Assembly: GCF_031180975.1 (NCBI RefSeq)
Contig: NZ_JAPSLI010000001.1
Coordinates: 51,511 to 115,510 of the forward strand
DNA length: 64,000 bases
Source of the DNA: Microbacterium sp.
GTDB lineage: Bacteria; Actinomycetota; Actinomycetes; Actinomycetales; Microbacteriaceae
Direction of reading: 5' to 3'
The notes under the pieces are model-generated. The model was not told the origin of the DNA. It saw only the letters and a list, made by a program, of their open reading frames with translations, and made no database searches. Each line of letters begins with the position of its first letter. The first letter of the stretch is position 1. Position numbers and translations under genes: made by a program. Positions 55,589-64,000 of this stretch are shown here, piece after piece.

Positions 55589-56944
55589 TTATGCGCGTCG
55601 ACCGCGCTCCGTTCGGATGCGCCGGGCAGCTGCGGTGACGCCAAGCCCGATCAGAATACCAGGGACTGTGACCGCAAGAAGTGGGAGGGTACCGTATCGC
55701 AGCGTTTCCGCACTCGGCAGCAGCGGCGAGCCGGGCTCCGACGGGGCGTCAGCGGCGGGCAGCGGAGGCACCGCGATCGGCGTCGCGGTGGGCTCCGGCT
55801 GGGGAGACGACTCGGCCCTGCGGTACACCCGGATCCACTCCGCGAGATCCCCCATCGGGTTCTCGGCGACCGCCGGAACGGGCGCCGTCACCGCGGCGTT
55901 CGCATCCAGCAAGCCGTAGCCGTACAGCGGATCGCGAGTGCCCTTCTTGGCGCCGGCGACCGGGACGGCGGTCTTGACGATCCGGTTGATCACGTTCGCG
56001 GCATCCAGGTCGGGGTGCGCCGAGCGCACCAGCGCCGCCACCCCCGCGACGATCGGCGAGGCACCGCTGGTGCCGTCCCAGGTGACGAGCTTGCCGTCGG
56101 CCGAGATGCCGAGCAGGTTCTCGCTCGGCGCCGAGACGCCGATGGTGATGCCCTGCGTCGAGGCGCCCTCGCTCGCCACGCCGTTCTGGTCGACGCCGCC
56201 CACGGTCAGCACGCCGGGGATGGTGGCCGGCGCCCCCACGATCGAGGTGCCGCTCCCCCGGTTCCCCGCGGCGACCACCACGACGACGTCGTGCTCGAAC
56301 GCGTACAGGAACGCGTCGTCCCAGCTCTCGTCCCAGTCGAGCGTGTTCGTCGTGAACGACAGGTTGATGATGTCCGCTCCGTGGTCGACCGCCCAGCGCA
56401 TCGCCTTCGCGACCTGCTCGGTGAACGGCACGGCCGCCGACGCCCCGAACCCGAGCGAGATCGACAGCAGCTTCGCTTCCGGGGCGACGCCGATCATGCC
56501 GGTCCCGTCCGGCTTGCCGCGTGCGGCCGCGAGGGACGCGACCCACGTGCCGTGGTTGCCGTCCACCGCCCCGACGGGCGTGCGGCCGTCCGCCGAGCCG
56601 CTGCCGGACATGTCGGTGCCGCCGGCGATGGCGCCGTCGAACGCGAGCGGCGGCTTTCCGATGCCGGTGTCGATGATCGCGATCGTGGTGCCCTTGCCCC
56701 GCGTGACCTGCCACGCCTGGCGGACACCCGTGCTGTCGAGCCAGTACTCGGCGGCCCGCGCCGGATCGGTGCGATCGTCGGGAATCGGCGCGGTCGGGGT
56801 GGGGGTGGGAGCGGGCGTGCTGGCCGCGGGCACCGCGCTCGACGCCGGTTGGGTGGCGGCGGCCGGGGACGCGCCGACGAGGATCACGGATGCCGCCACC
56901 GCCGCGAACACGGCGGTGCTGCGCAGCATCCGGCGGGCGGTCAT
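55589..56944 (-). CDS. S8 serine protease, mycosin-like, membrane-anchored
   Basis: This 451-residue protein has a signal peptide (about 1-30), a Pro/Thr linker, a subtilisin domain with the triad Asp in AIIDTGIG, His in DGNHGTWVAS and Ser in DGTSGASPIVAG (oxyanion Asn in AAGNRG), and a C-terminal membrane helix (LPLLAVTVPGILIGLGVTAAA) with a basic end. This is the layout of mycosins (MycP) of type VII secretion, but no ESX genes are nearby. Its ATG overlaps the DUF501 stop, so it belongs to the eno-ftsB-DUF501 transcript. Confidence 0.92.
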   Translation of the reverse strand: MTARRMLRSTAVFAAVAASVILVGASPAAATQPASSAVPAASTPAPTPTPTAPIPDDRTDPARAAEYWLDSTGVRQAWQVTRGKGTTIAIIDTGIGKPPLAFDGAIAGGTDMSGSGSADGRTPVGAVDGNHGTWVASLAAARGKPDGTGMIGVAPEAKLLSISLGFGASAAVPFTEQVAKAMRWAVDHGADIINLSFTTNTLDWDESWDDAFLYAFEHDVVVVVAAGNRGSGTSIVGAPATIPGVLTVGGVDQNGVASEGASTQGITIGVSAPSENLLGISADGKLVTWDGTSGASPIVAGVAALVRSAHPDLDAANVINRIVKTAVPVAGAKKGTRDPLYGYGLLDANAAVTAPVPAVAENPMGDLAEWIRVYRRAESSPQPEPTATPIAVPPLPAADAPSEPGSPLLPSAETLRYGTLPLLAVTVPGILIGLGVTAAARRIRTERGRRA

Positions 56945-57474
56945 CCCGCCGCGTCCCCTCGGGCGGCACCGGGGTCGGCGCACGCGCAGCGCTCGGGCGA
57001 CCAGCCGGACCGCGCCAACGCGGCGTCGCCGATGGGGTTCACGCCGGGCCCGGCCGCGAGCGCGTGACCGGCCAGCGCGTGCAGGCACTTCACGCGTGTC
57101 GGCATCCCTCCGGCCGAGATCCCGTCGATCTCGGGGACGGCGCCGAACCGCGCACGGTCTGCGAGATAGGCCTCGTGGGCGGCCCGGTACTGCGCCGCGA
57201 CCTCGGGATCCTCGTCGAGCAGGGCCGCGAGCTCGGGCATGACCTGCTCGGCCTCGAGCGTCGACATCGCCGCGGTCGCCGCCGGGTGAGTGAGGTAGTA
57301 GAACGTGGGGAACGGAGTCCCGTCCGCGAGACGGGGTGCCGTGGCCACCACCGTCGGGTTGCCGCACGCGCAGCGCGCGGCGATGCCGACGACGCCGCGC
57401 GCGGTCCTGCCGAGCTGGCGGGAGACCACGTCGATCTCGGCGTCGGTAGGCGTCTCGTAGGGCGGTCTGGTCAC
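56941..57474 (-). CDS. DUF501 protein
   Basis: The GTG at 57474 gives 177 residues. Conserved Cys and His positions are CACGNPTVV (about 36-44), CLHALAGH (about 136-143) and CACA near the end, which could bind a metal. DUF501 is actinobacterial and almost always follows eno and the FtsB/DivIC gene, as here. Function unknown. Confidence 0.9.
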   Translation of the reverse strand: MTRPPYETPTDAEIDVVSRQLGRTARGVVGIAARCACGNPTVVATAPRLADGTPFPTFYYLTHPAATAAMSTLEAEQVMPELAALLDEDPEVAAQYRAAHEAYLADRARFGAVPEIDGISAGGMPTRVKCLHALAGHALAAGPGVNPIGDAALARSGWSPERCACADPGAARGDAAG

Positions 57475-57509
57475 ACTTCCAGGGTACGGGAGCGCGCCTG
57501 TGTGAGGCC

Positions 57510-58088
57510 TCAGCCGGCCGGCGCCTCGACCGCGGTCCTGGCGAGCCCGGCGGACGTGAGGCTGCGCAGCAGTTGCGGCATCCAGTCGGCCGGCCGCTCC
57601 TCGATCTCGTCGCTGACCTCCTGCTGCTCGGGCGGCAGCGCGGCCGGGTCCAGGTCGTCGTCGATGAGGTAGATCACCTCGCCGGGCTTGACGTAGTACA
57701 GCCGCTCGCGGGCCTGCGTCGTGATGTACGCCGGGTCCTCCCAGCGCTCCCGCTGCAGTTCGAGCTCGGCGATCTGCTCCTTCGTCACCTGCACCGACTC
57801 CTGGACCGAGGCGATCCGCTGACGCTGCTCCAGGTAGGTGCCGAGCGTCGGCACCAGCACCCAGGTGCCGAGCACCACCAGCGACAGCATGATCGCGGCG
57901 AACCCGGAGAGCCGGATGCCGCTCGCCCATTCCCGCACGTCCACGCTGCGGCTCGTCGTGCCGCCCTTCGCCGACGGCTTCGCAGTCCTCGGGGCGCGGG
58001 TGCCGGCTCGTGTCGTGGTCTTTTCGTCTGCGGCGCGGGCGGATGCCGGACGCGGGGACGACGAAGGGGGAGCCGGACGTCTCGCCAT
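57510..58088 (-). CDS. septum formation initiator FtsB/DivIC family protein
   Basis: This 192-residue protein has a basic disordered N-terminus, one membrane helix (about 60-82, FAAIMLSLVVLGTWVLVPTL), a periplasmic-side coiled coil (about 83-115) and the family motif ERWEDPAYITTQARERLYYVKPGE. It joins FtsL and FtsQ at the division septum. A disordered tail follows. It lies 58 bp downstream of eno. Confidence 0.93.
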   Translation of the reverse strand: MARRPAPPSSSPRPASARAADEKTTTRAGTRAPRTAKPSAKGGTTSRSVDVREWASGIRLSGFAAIMLSLVVLGTWVLVPTLGTYLEQRQRIASVQESVQVTKEQIAELELQRERWEDPAYITTQARERLYYVKPGEVIYLIDDDLDPAALPPEQQEVSDEIEERPADWMPQLLRSLTSAGLARTAVEAPAG

Positions 58089-58146
58089 GGCTCCCCCTTC
58101 GCTTCTCGCCCGTCAGGGGCTGTGGTTCGTGCTGCGCGTCTCCCGG

Positions 58147-59529
<1,383 letters not shown>

Positions 59530-60192
59530 TCACACCACGAGGGCGATCGCGATGCCGTCCCACCCCTTGAGTCCGACCGTCTGCAGCGCGGTGGCGTCGA
59601 ACCGGGGGTCCTCCCCCAGCATCCGCAGCCCCTCCAGGGTGCCCAGCACCTTGGTGTCGACCGTGTCCGGGTTCACGATCTCGCCGTCACGGCCGATGTT
59701 GTCCAGCACGACGACGGTGCCCGGATGGCCGAGCTTCGCCGCCCAGTCGAGGTATGCCGTGTTGGACTCCTTGTCGGCGTCGATGAAGACGAGATCGAAC
59801 CCGGCGACGAGTGTCGGCAGCACGTCCACGGCGCGGCCGACCCGGATGTCCACGCGGTCGCCGATGCCGGCCGCGTCGATGCTGGCCCGCGCCACCTCGG
59901 CGTTCGCGGCCTCCGCCTCGATGGTGACGACCCTGCCCTGCTCGCCGACGGCCCGCGCCATCCAGATCGTGGAGTAGCCGCCCAACGTGCCGATCTCCAG
60001 CACGCGCCGCGCGCCACTCATCCGCACCAGCAGATTCAGCAGCTTGCCTGCGACCGGGGCGACCTCGATCTCCGGCATCCCGGCGTCGCGCTGGGCGGCG
60101 AGCGCGGCCTCCAGGGCGGGGTCGTGCCCGACCAGGGTCTCGGCGAGGAAGTCGTCGGCGGCGCGCCAGTTCGCGGGAGTGGAATCGACCAT
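59530..60192 (-). CDS. O-methyltransferase (COMT-like, class I)
   Basis: The ATG at 60192 gives 220 residues. It has motif I VLEIGTLGGYSTIWMA (about 65-80), VVTIEAE, the metal-binding FDLVFIDADKESN and VVVLDNIGRDGE. These are the catechol/caffeoyl-CoA O-methyltransferase family signatures, with metal ligands Asp and Asn. It probably methylates a catechol-like small molecule; a precise substrate cannot be given. Confidence 0.92.
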   Translation of the reverse strand: MVDSTPANWRAADDFLAETLVGHDPALEAALAAQRDAGMPEIEVAPVAGKLLNLLVRMSGARRVLEIGTLGGYSTIWMARAVGEQGRVVTIEAEAANAEVARASIDAAGIGDRVDIRVGRAVDVLPTLVAGFDLVFIDADKESNTAYLDWAAKLGHPGTVVVLDNIGRDGEIVNPDTVDTKVLGTLEGLRMLGEDPRFDATALQTVGLKGWDGIAIALVV

Positions 60193-60224
60193 GCGCTCAG
60201 CCAACCGGCCCGACGGGGACGCGG

Positions 60225-61169
60225 TCAAGCCCCGGCGGAGCCGGCCGGCATCCGCGGCGGCGTCTGCGCGAGCGGCGGCTGGCGCCGGAACTGACCGGCG
60301 AGCACCAGCACGATCACCACCACACCGCACACGATCCACGCGGACACCCCGAGCGGCCCGGCCAGGGCGAGATCGGGCTTCGACGCGGCGAAGATCACGA
60401 TCGCGCCGCCGGCGGCGTTCAGCGCGCCGTGCGCGAGCACCGCCGGCCAGACGGATGCCGATCGCAGGCGCAGCCATCCGAACAGGACGCCCCAGGCCAT
60501 GCATCCGGCGATCATGAAAATCACCCCGGTGACGTCCGTGCGGCCGAAGTTGTAGCCGAGCAGGATCACCGGGCTGTGCCAGATCCCCCAGATCGCGCCG
60601 CTGAGCAGCAGCGCCGGCCAGGTGCCGAGGGGGCGCAGTGCCGGCAGCAGCCACCCGCGCCAGCCGAGCTCCTCGCCGAGCGCGAGCGGAGCGTTGAGGA
60701 GTGCCCCCAGCGGGATCGCGGCCAGCTGCGCGACGGCCACGACCTCCACCGGCGGCAGGGGCGCCCCTGCCGGCAGCGCGCGCTCGAGCTCGCGCGCGAA
60801 CGCCGAGAAGGTGAGGTCGAGGTCGACGAACCCGAGCACGGCGGACACGACGATCGTGAGCGCGACGATGACCGGGGTGATCAGCCACGCCGCAACGGTG
60901 AGCCACACCACGCGGCGGGCGGGACGCAGCGGCCACAGCCCGAGGAAGCGCAGGCGCTCGCCCTTGACGGGGTGCCGCATGGCGAACGTGACGATCAGGG
61001 CGGCAACCGTGGGCGTGAGCATCATCACCGGGAGCAGCGCGAACGACAGCGGGTCGGCGATGCCGCCGCCGAGCCACAGCGGCAACGCGACCAGCCACGC
61101 CAGACCGCAGGCGATGACGATGAAGGCGAGCACGGCGGGCCAGCGCACCGGTGCAGATGGGTCGGTCAT
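60225..61169 (-). CDS. CPBP family intramembrane metalloprotease
   Basis: This 314-residue membrane protein has about eight hydrophobic segments and the Abi/CPBP motifs EELGWRG (EExxxR, about 168-174), GIWHSP and the later HGALN. These match CAAX-type proteases, which in bacteria act in peptide maturation or immunity. No bacteriocin gene is adjacent. It lies 32 bases upstream of the O-methyltransferase gene and may share its transcript. Confidence 0.9.
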   Translation of the reverse strand: MTDPSAPVRWPAVLAFIVIACGLAWLVALPLWLGGGIADPLSFALLPVMMLTPTVAALIVTFAMRHPVKGERLRFLGLWPLRPARRVVWLTVAAWLITPVIVALTIVVSAVLGFVDLDLTFSAFARELERALPAGAPLPPVEVVAVAQLAAIPLGALLNAPLALGEELGWRGWLLPALRPLGTWPALLLSGAIWGIWHSPVILLGYNFGRTDVTGVIFMIAGCMAWGVLFGWLRLRSASVWPAVLAHGALNAAGGAIVIFAASKPDLALAGPLGVSAWIVCGVVVIVLVLAGQFRRQPPLAQTPPRMPAGSAGA

Positions 61170-61258
61170 GTCGTCTCCTCCGTGCCGGACTCTACCAACC
61201 GCCGGTGACGGGGTCCGCCGGTCACGAGCCGTTCATCGGGACGTGTCAGCATGGTGGC

Positions 61259-62485
61259 GTGCCTCTCGCCCGCCGCCTCACGCTTCCCGACGCCGTCGCC
61301 ATCGGACTCGGCTCGATGATCGGCGCCGGCGTGTTCGCCGTGTGGGCGCCGGCGCTGGGAGCGGCCGGCTCGGGGGTGCTCGTGGCGCTGGCGATCGCGG
61401 CTGTGGTCGCGTACTGCAACGCCACCTCGTCGGCGCAGCTCGCCGCCGTGCACCCGGTGTCGGGCGGCACTTACGCGTACGCGCGCGCCGAGATCGGACC
61501 GTGGGCGGGGTTCATCGCCGGCTGGTGTTTCGTGATCGGCAAGATCGCCAGTTGCGCCGCCATGGCGATGACGTTCGCCGCATACGCCGCCCCGGACGGC
61601 TGGGACGTGCCGGTGGCCGTCACGGCCGTCGCAGCGCTGACGATCGTGAACTGCTTCGGCGTCACCCGCACTGCGTTGTTGACCCGCATCCTGGTGGTCG
61701 TCTCGTTGCTCGGTCTCGCGATCGTCGTCGCCGCCGGGTTCACCGCGGCGCCCGGCGCCGCACCGGCTCCCCTCCCGGACGCGACCGTGTACGGAGTGCT
61801 GCAGGGCGCCGGCCTGCTGTTCTTCGCGTTCGCCGGCTACGCCCGGATCGCCACCATGGGCGAGGAGGTCGTCGACCCGGCCCGGACGATTCCCCGGGCG
61901 GTGACGATCGCCCTCCTCGGCGCGTTAGTCGTGTACGCGCTGGTCGGGGCGGCGACGACGCTCACCCTGGGAGCGGATGCCGTCGGCAGCCCCGCTCCCC
62001 TCGCCGATGTGCTGGCCGCGGCGGGCTGGGAGCCGTTCGCGCCGGTCGTGCGGGTGGCCGCGGCCACGGCATCCCTCGGCGCCCTCCTCGCCCTGCTGAC
62101 CGGCATCGGGCGCACCACGCTGGCGATGGCGCGGGAGGCGGACCTGCCCCGGTTCCTCAGCGCCGTCGACGAGCGATGGCACGTGCCGCGGCGCGCCGAG
62201 ATCGCGATCGGCGCCGTCGTCATCGTGATCGTGCTGGTCGCCGATCTGCGCGGCGCGATCGGGTTCTCGTCGTTCGGGGTGCTGCTGTACTACCTGCTCG
62301 CGAACGCGTCGGCGTTCCGGCAGGACAGCGACGTCCGGCGCTACCCGCGCGCCCTGCAGGTGATCGGTGCGCTCGGTTGCCTGGTGCTGGTGAGCACGCT
62401 GCCGCCGGTGGCGTCGCTGATCGGCACGGGCGTGGTCGTCGCCGGCGTGCTGTACCGCGCCGTCCGGCTACGCCTCACCCCCTGA
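61259..62485 (+). CDS. APC-superfamily amino acid permease
   Basis: The GTG at 61259 gives 408 residues with about 11 membrane segments. The first helix holds GLGSMIGAGVFAVWAP, the unwound glycine motif that binds the amino acid backbone, and later FFAFAGYARIATMGEEVVDPARTIPRA is a strong family signature. It imports or exchanges an amino acid or amine; the ligand is unknown. Convergent with an AraC regulator gene. Confidence 0.92.
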   Translation: MPLARRLTLPDAVAIGLGSMIGAGVFAVWAPALGAAGSGVLVALAIAAVVAYCNATSSAQLAAVHPVSGGTYAYARAEIGPWAGFIAGWCFVIGKIASCAAMAMTFAAYAAPDGWDVPVAVTAVAALTIVNCFGVTRTALLTRILVVVSLLGLAIVVAAGFTAAPGAAPAPLPDATVYGVLQGAGLLFFAFAGYARIATMGEEVVDPARTIPRAVTIALLGALVVYALVGAATTLTLGADAVGSPAPLADVLAAAGWEPFAPVVRVAAATASLGALLALLTGIGRTTLAMAREADLPRFLSAVDERWHVPRRAEIAIGAVVIVIVLVADLRGAIGFSSFGVLLYYLLANASAFRQDSDVRRYPRALQVIGALGCLVLVSTLPPVASLIGTGVVVAGVLYRAVRLRLTP

Positions 62486-62553
62486 CGAGACTTCTCTTCC
62501 AGCATGAGACGGGACGCCATTCGTACTGTCCCGCGCTGAAACAGAAGTCTCGT
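62485..62553. repeat. nested inverted repeat between convergent genes
   Basis: Outer arms ACGAGACTTCT (62485-62495) and AGAAGTCTCGT (62543-62553) are exact; inner arms CGGGAC (62510-62515) and GTCCCG (62528-62533) also pair. The outer arm overlaps the permease stop codon. It may terminate both transcripts. Confidence 0.65.
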
Positions 62554-62565
62554 GGTGAGGCGGCG

Positions 62566-63348
62566 TCAGCCGTCGGCGAGGCGGACGCGGTACTCGGAGG
62601 GCGCGAAGCCGAGCACCGCGCGGAACTCGCGAGCGAGATGCGCGTGGTCGGCGTACCCGAACTCGGCCGCGATCGACGCGAGGTCGGCCGCCGGGTCGTT
62701 CCGCACCCGCTCCGCCGCCTCCTGCAGCCGGCGGCGTCGGACCATCGCCGCGGGAGGCAGACCCACGTAACGGTGCGCCATCCGCTGCAGAGTGCGCACC
62801 GACACGGCCAGCCGCGCGGCGGCCTGCTCCGGTGTGCGGACCTCGGGGTCGCCCATGAGCATGTCCGCCATGGCGTTCGCGTGCGCGCCCACCTCATCCG
62901 GCTCTCCGACGCGATCTGCCAGCCACTCGCTGAACGCGGTCACGGCGCGCTCCTGCCTGCCTGGCCCGCTCGCCATCGCCTGCGCGACGGATGCCTGCAG
63001 CTCGGATGCCGGGTACGCCGTCTCCCCGTCGCGCAGCGACGCCGGATCGTCGATCAGCCGACCGACCGCTGCGGGCCGCAACAGCGCGCCCACCGCCCAG
63101 CCGCGCCCGCGCAGTTCCCGGACACCCGCCCGGGTCGTGGCTCCGGCGAGCGTCACGACCGCGCCTTCGACCACGAGGTTGAGAGCCGGATAGCCGACGA
63201 TCTCCTGCTGCGACACCTCCCCGGGGCCGAGATCCCATTCCGGGATCCAGAACCAAGCCACCGCGTGTGCCACCGCCGGCGGTGCCGGAAGCCGGCGGAA
63301 GTCGGGCAGCCGGCGGGGAAACAGGATGCCGCGGGTGGGCTCGACCAT
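62566..63348 (-). CDS. AraC-family transcriptional regulator
   Basis: This 260-residue protein has an N-terminal sensing domain (about 1-150; ILFPRRLPDFRRLPAP, AWFWIPEWDL) and a C-terminal double helix-turn-helix (about 165-258) with RLAVSVRTLQRMAHRYVG and SIAAEFGYADHAHLAREFR. It is divergent from the VOC-fold gene, which it probably regulates. Effector unknown. Confidence 0.93.
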   Translation of the reverse strand: MVEPTRGILFPRRLPDFRRLPAPPAVAHAVAWFWIPEWDLGPGEVSQQEIVGYPALNLVVEGAVVTLAGATTRAGVRELRGRGWAVGALLRPAAVGRLIDDPASLRDGETAYPASELQASVAQAMASGPGRQERAVTAFSEWLADRVGEPDEVGAHANAMADMLMGDPEVRTPEQAAARLAVSVRTLQRMAHRYVGLPPAAMVRRRRLQEAAERVRNDPAADLASIAAEFGYADHAHLAREFRAVLGFAPSEYRVRLADG

Positions 63349-63435
63349 GGCTCCAGCCTACGAGGGCGCCGCTCTCCGGCATCCTGTCGCGAATCTTCAA
63401 GCCGACGGCCGCGACCGGTCCGTAGCGTCGGGGCC

Positions 63436-63954
63436 ATGGAAGAGACACGGACGACCGGCGTGACCGGTCAGCACACCACCGATGGCAGGCCGAACTCGGC
63501 GACGTCGTTGACGCCGTTCCTCGCGGTGCCCGACGCCGCGGGGGCGATCGAGTTCTACCGCGACGTGTTCGGCGCGCGCGTGATCGACGTGACCGAGTTC
63601 GGCGGTGCGATCGCGCACGCCGACCTCGACTTCGGAGTCGGCCGGCTGCAGCTCGGAGAGCCGAGTCCGAAGTACCACCTGGTGCCGCCGCCCGCAGGCG
63701 AGGACGACTGCTATTCGATGGGGCTGTACGTCTCCGACGTGGACGCCGTGGTCGAGCGGGCCGTCACGGCGGGCGCCACCGTGCGCGAAGCGCCGTCGAC
63801 CTTCGTCTCGGGCGACCGGTTCGCCAGCATCCGGGACCCGTTCGGGGTGCGGTGGTCGATCATGACCAGGGTCGAGGACATCTCCGACGAGGAGAGCGCC
63901 CGCCGTGTGGCGGAGTGGGCGGCATCCTTCTCGCAGGCACCGGCCGGCTCCTGA
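63436..63954 (+). CDS. VOC-fold (glyoxalase/bleomycin-resistance-like) protein
   Basis: The ATG at 63436 gives 172 residues. The VOC fold is shown by TPFLAVPDAAGAIEFYRDVFGARVID and the second beta-alpha-beta unit ending SIRDPFGVRWSIMTRVED. Several family metal positions are replaced, and it resembles PhnB/YdeI-like members that bind rather than convert ligands. The C-terminus adds an acidic helix. Divergent AraC regulator upstream suggests an inducible role. Confidence 0.88.
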   Translation: MEETRTTGVTGQHTTDGRPNSATSLTPFLAVPDAAGAIEFYRDVFGARVIDVTEFGGAIAHADLDFGVGRLQLGEPSPKYHLVPPPAGEDDCYSMGLYVSDVDAVVERAVTAGATVREAPSTFVSGDRFASIRDPFGVRWSIMTRVEDISDEESARRVAEWAASFSQAPAGS

Positions 63955-64000
63955 CGCCCCCCCCCCCCCCCCCCCCCCCCCGGGGCGGGGGGGGGAAAAA
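63955..64000. other. homopolymer run at the window end, probable assembly artefact
   Basis: After the last stop codon, a run of 25 C (63957-63981) is followed by G4-C-G9 and A5. Nothing like it occurs elsewhere in the window. It is typical of low-quality ends of contigs or reads. Confidence 0.8.

Noticed and set aside
55589..56944. Type VII secretion locus
   Set aside because: Only a mycosin-like protease is present; no EccB/C/D/E or WXG100 genes are found in the window.

Overview
This 64 kb window is chromosomal DNA of a high-GC, Gram-positive actinobacterium, most likely Microbacteriaceae and probably Microbacterium. The assignment is by inference and rests on several points: very high GC, many GTG starts, and actinobacterial hallmark families (DUF4245, DUF4307, DUF501, a DUF6264-like protein, an enolase/FtsB-DivIC cluster, a PIN-PhoH fusion, a type II NADH dehydrogenase). 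The word GGATGCC/GGCATCC is also strikingly over-used. The right edge ends in a 25-base C run followed by G and A runs, which looks like a contig-end artefact.

Layout. 0-5.7 kb: a CHRD-protein fragment, an alpha/beta-hydrolase without its nucleophile serine, a lipoprotein, a YezG-like protein, and a divergent MFS exporter/AhpD-like pair separated by two CsoR-type operators; then a truncated gene remnant, a tandem repeat and ychF. 5.7-15.8 kb: two methyltransferases, a DEDDh exonuclease, an ankyrin protein, rmuC, glpX and the class II aldolase, dGTPase and two membrane-associated proteins. 15.9-19.1 kb: an operon of 2-oxo acid dehydrogenase E1 alpha, E1 beta and a stand-alone lipoyl domain, with an IclR regulator and a 33 bp palindrome. 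19.2-30.7 kb: ispH, a 1921-residue secreted amylase-pullulanase behind two LacI-type operators, and a coupled run xseA, xseB, DUF4245, carbonic anhydrase, fumC.

30.9-39.9 kb is the main accessory region: a nine-gene, two-operon catabolic cluster on the minus strand. One operon has a fused dihydroxyacetone/erythrulose-type kinase, an RpiB-like isomerase, a triosephosphate-isomerase-like isomerase and a GntR/FCD regulator. The other has a sugar-phosphate isomerase/epimerase, a PdxA2-like dehydrogenase and a TctCBA uptake system. Both promoter regions carry the same 13 bp word TCCTATAGGAAAT, so they are probably one regulon. The enzymes fit conversion of a C4 ketose or sugar acid to erythrose 4-phosphate and/or dihydroxyacetone phosphate.

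40-53 kb: PIN-PhoH, a class V aminotransferase, a cis-prenyltransferase, TrhA, LuxS, greA, ilvA, an AI-2E family permease, a YcaQ-type glycosylase, LemA, a sugar-lactone oxidase that has lost its FAD domain, and a PLP fold-III enzyme. A class-I-shaped tRNA with a UAA anticodon follows, and its 3' end is duplicated 151 bp downstream (an att-like scar). 53-64 kb: an HTH/DUF2975 pair with a 27 bp palindrome, ndh, a mycosin-like protease, DUF501, FtsB/DivIC, enolase, an O-methyltransferase, a CPBP protease, an APC permease, an AraC regulator and a VOC-fold protein. I saw no rRNA, CRISPR array, complete insertion sequence or prophage.
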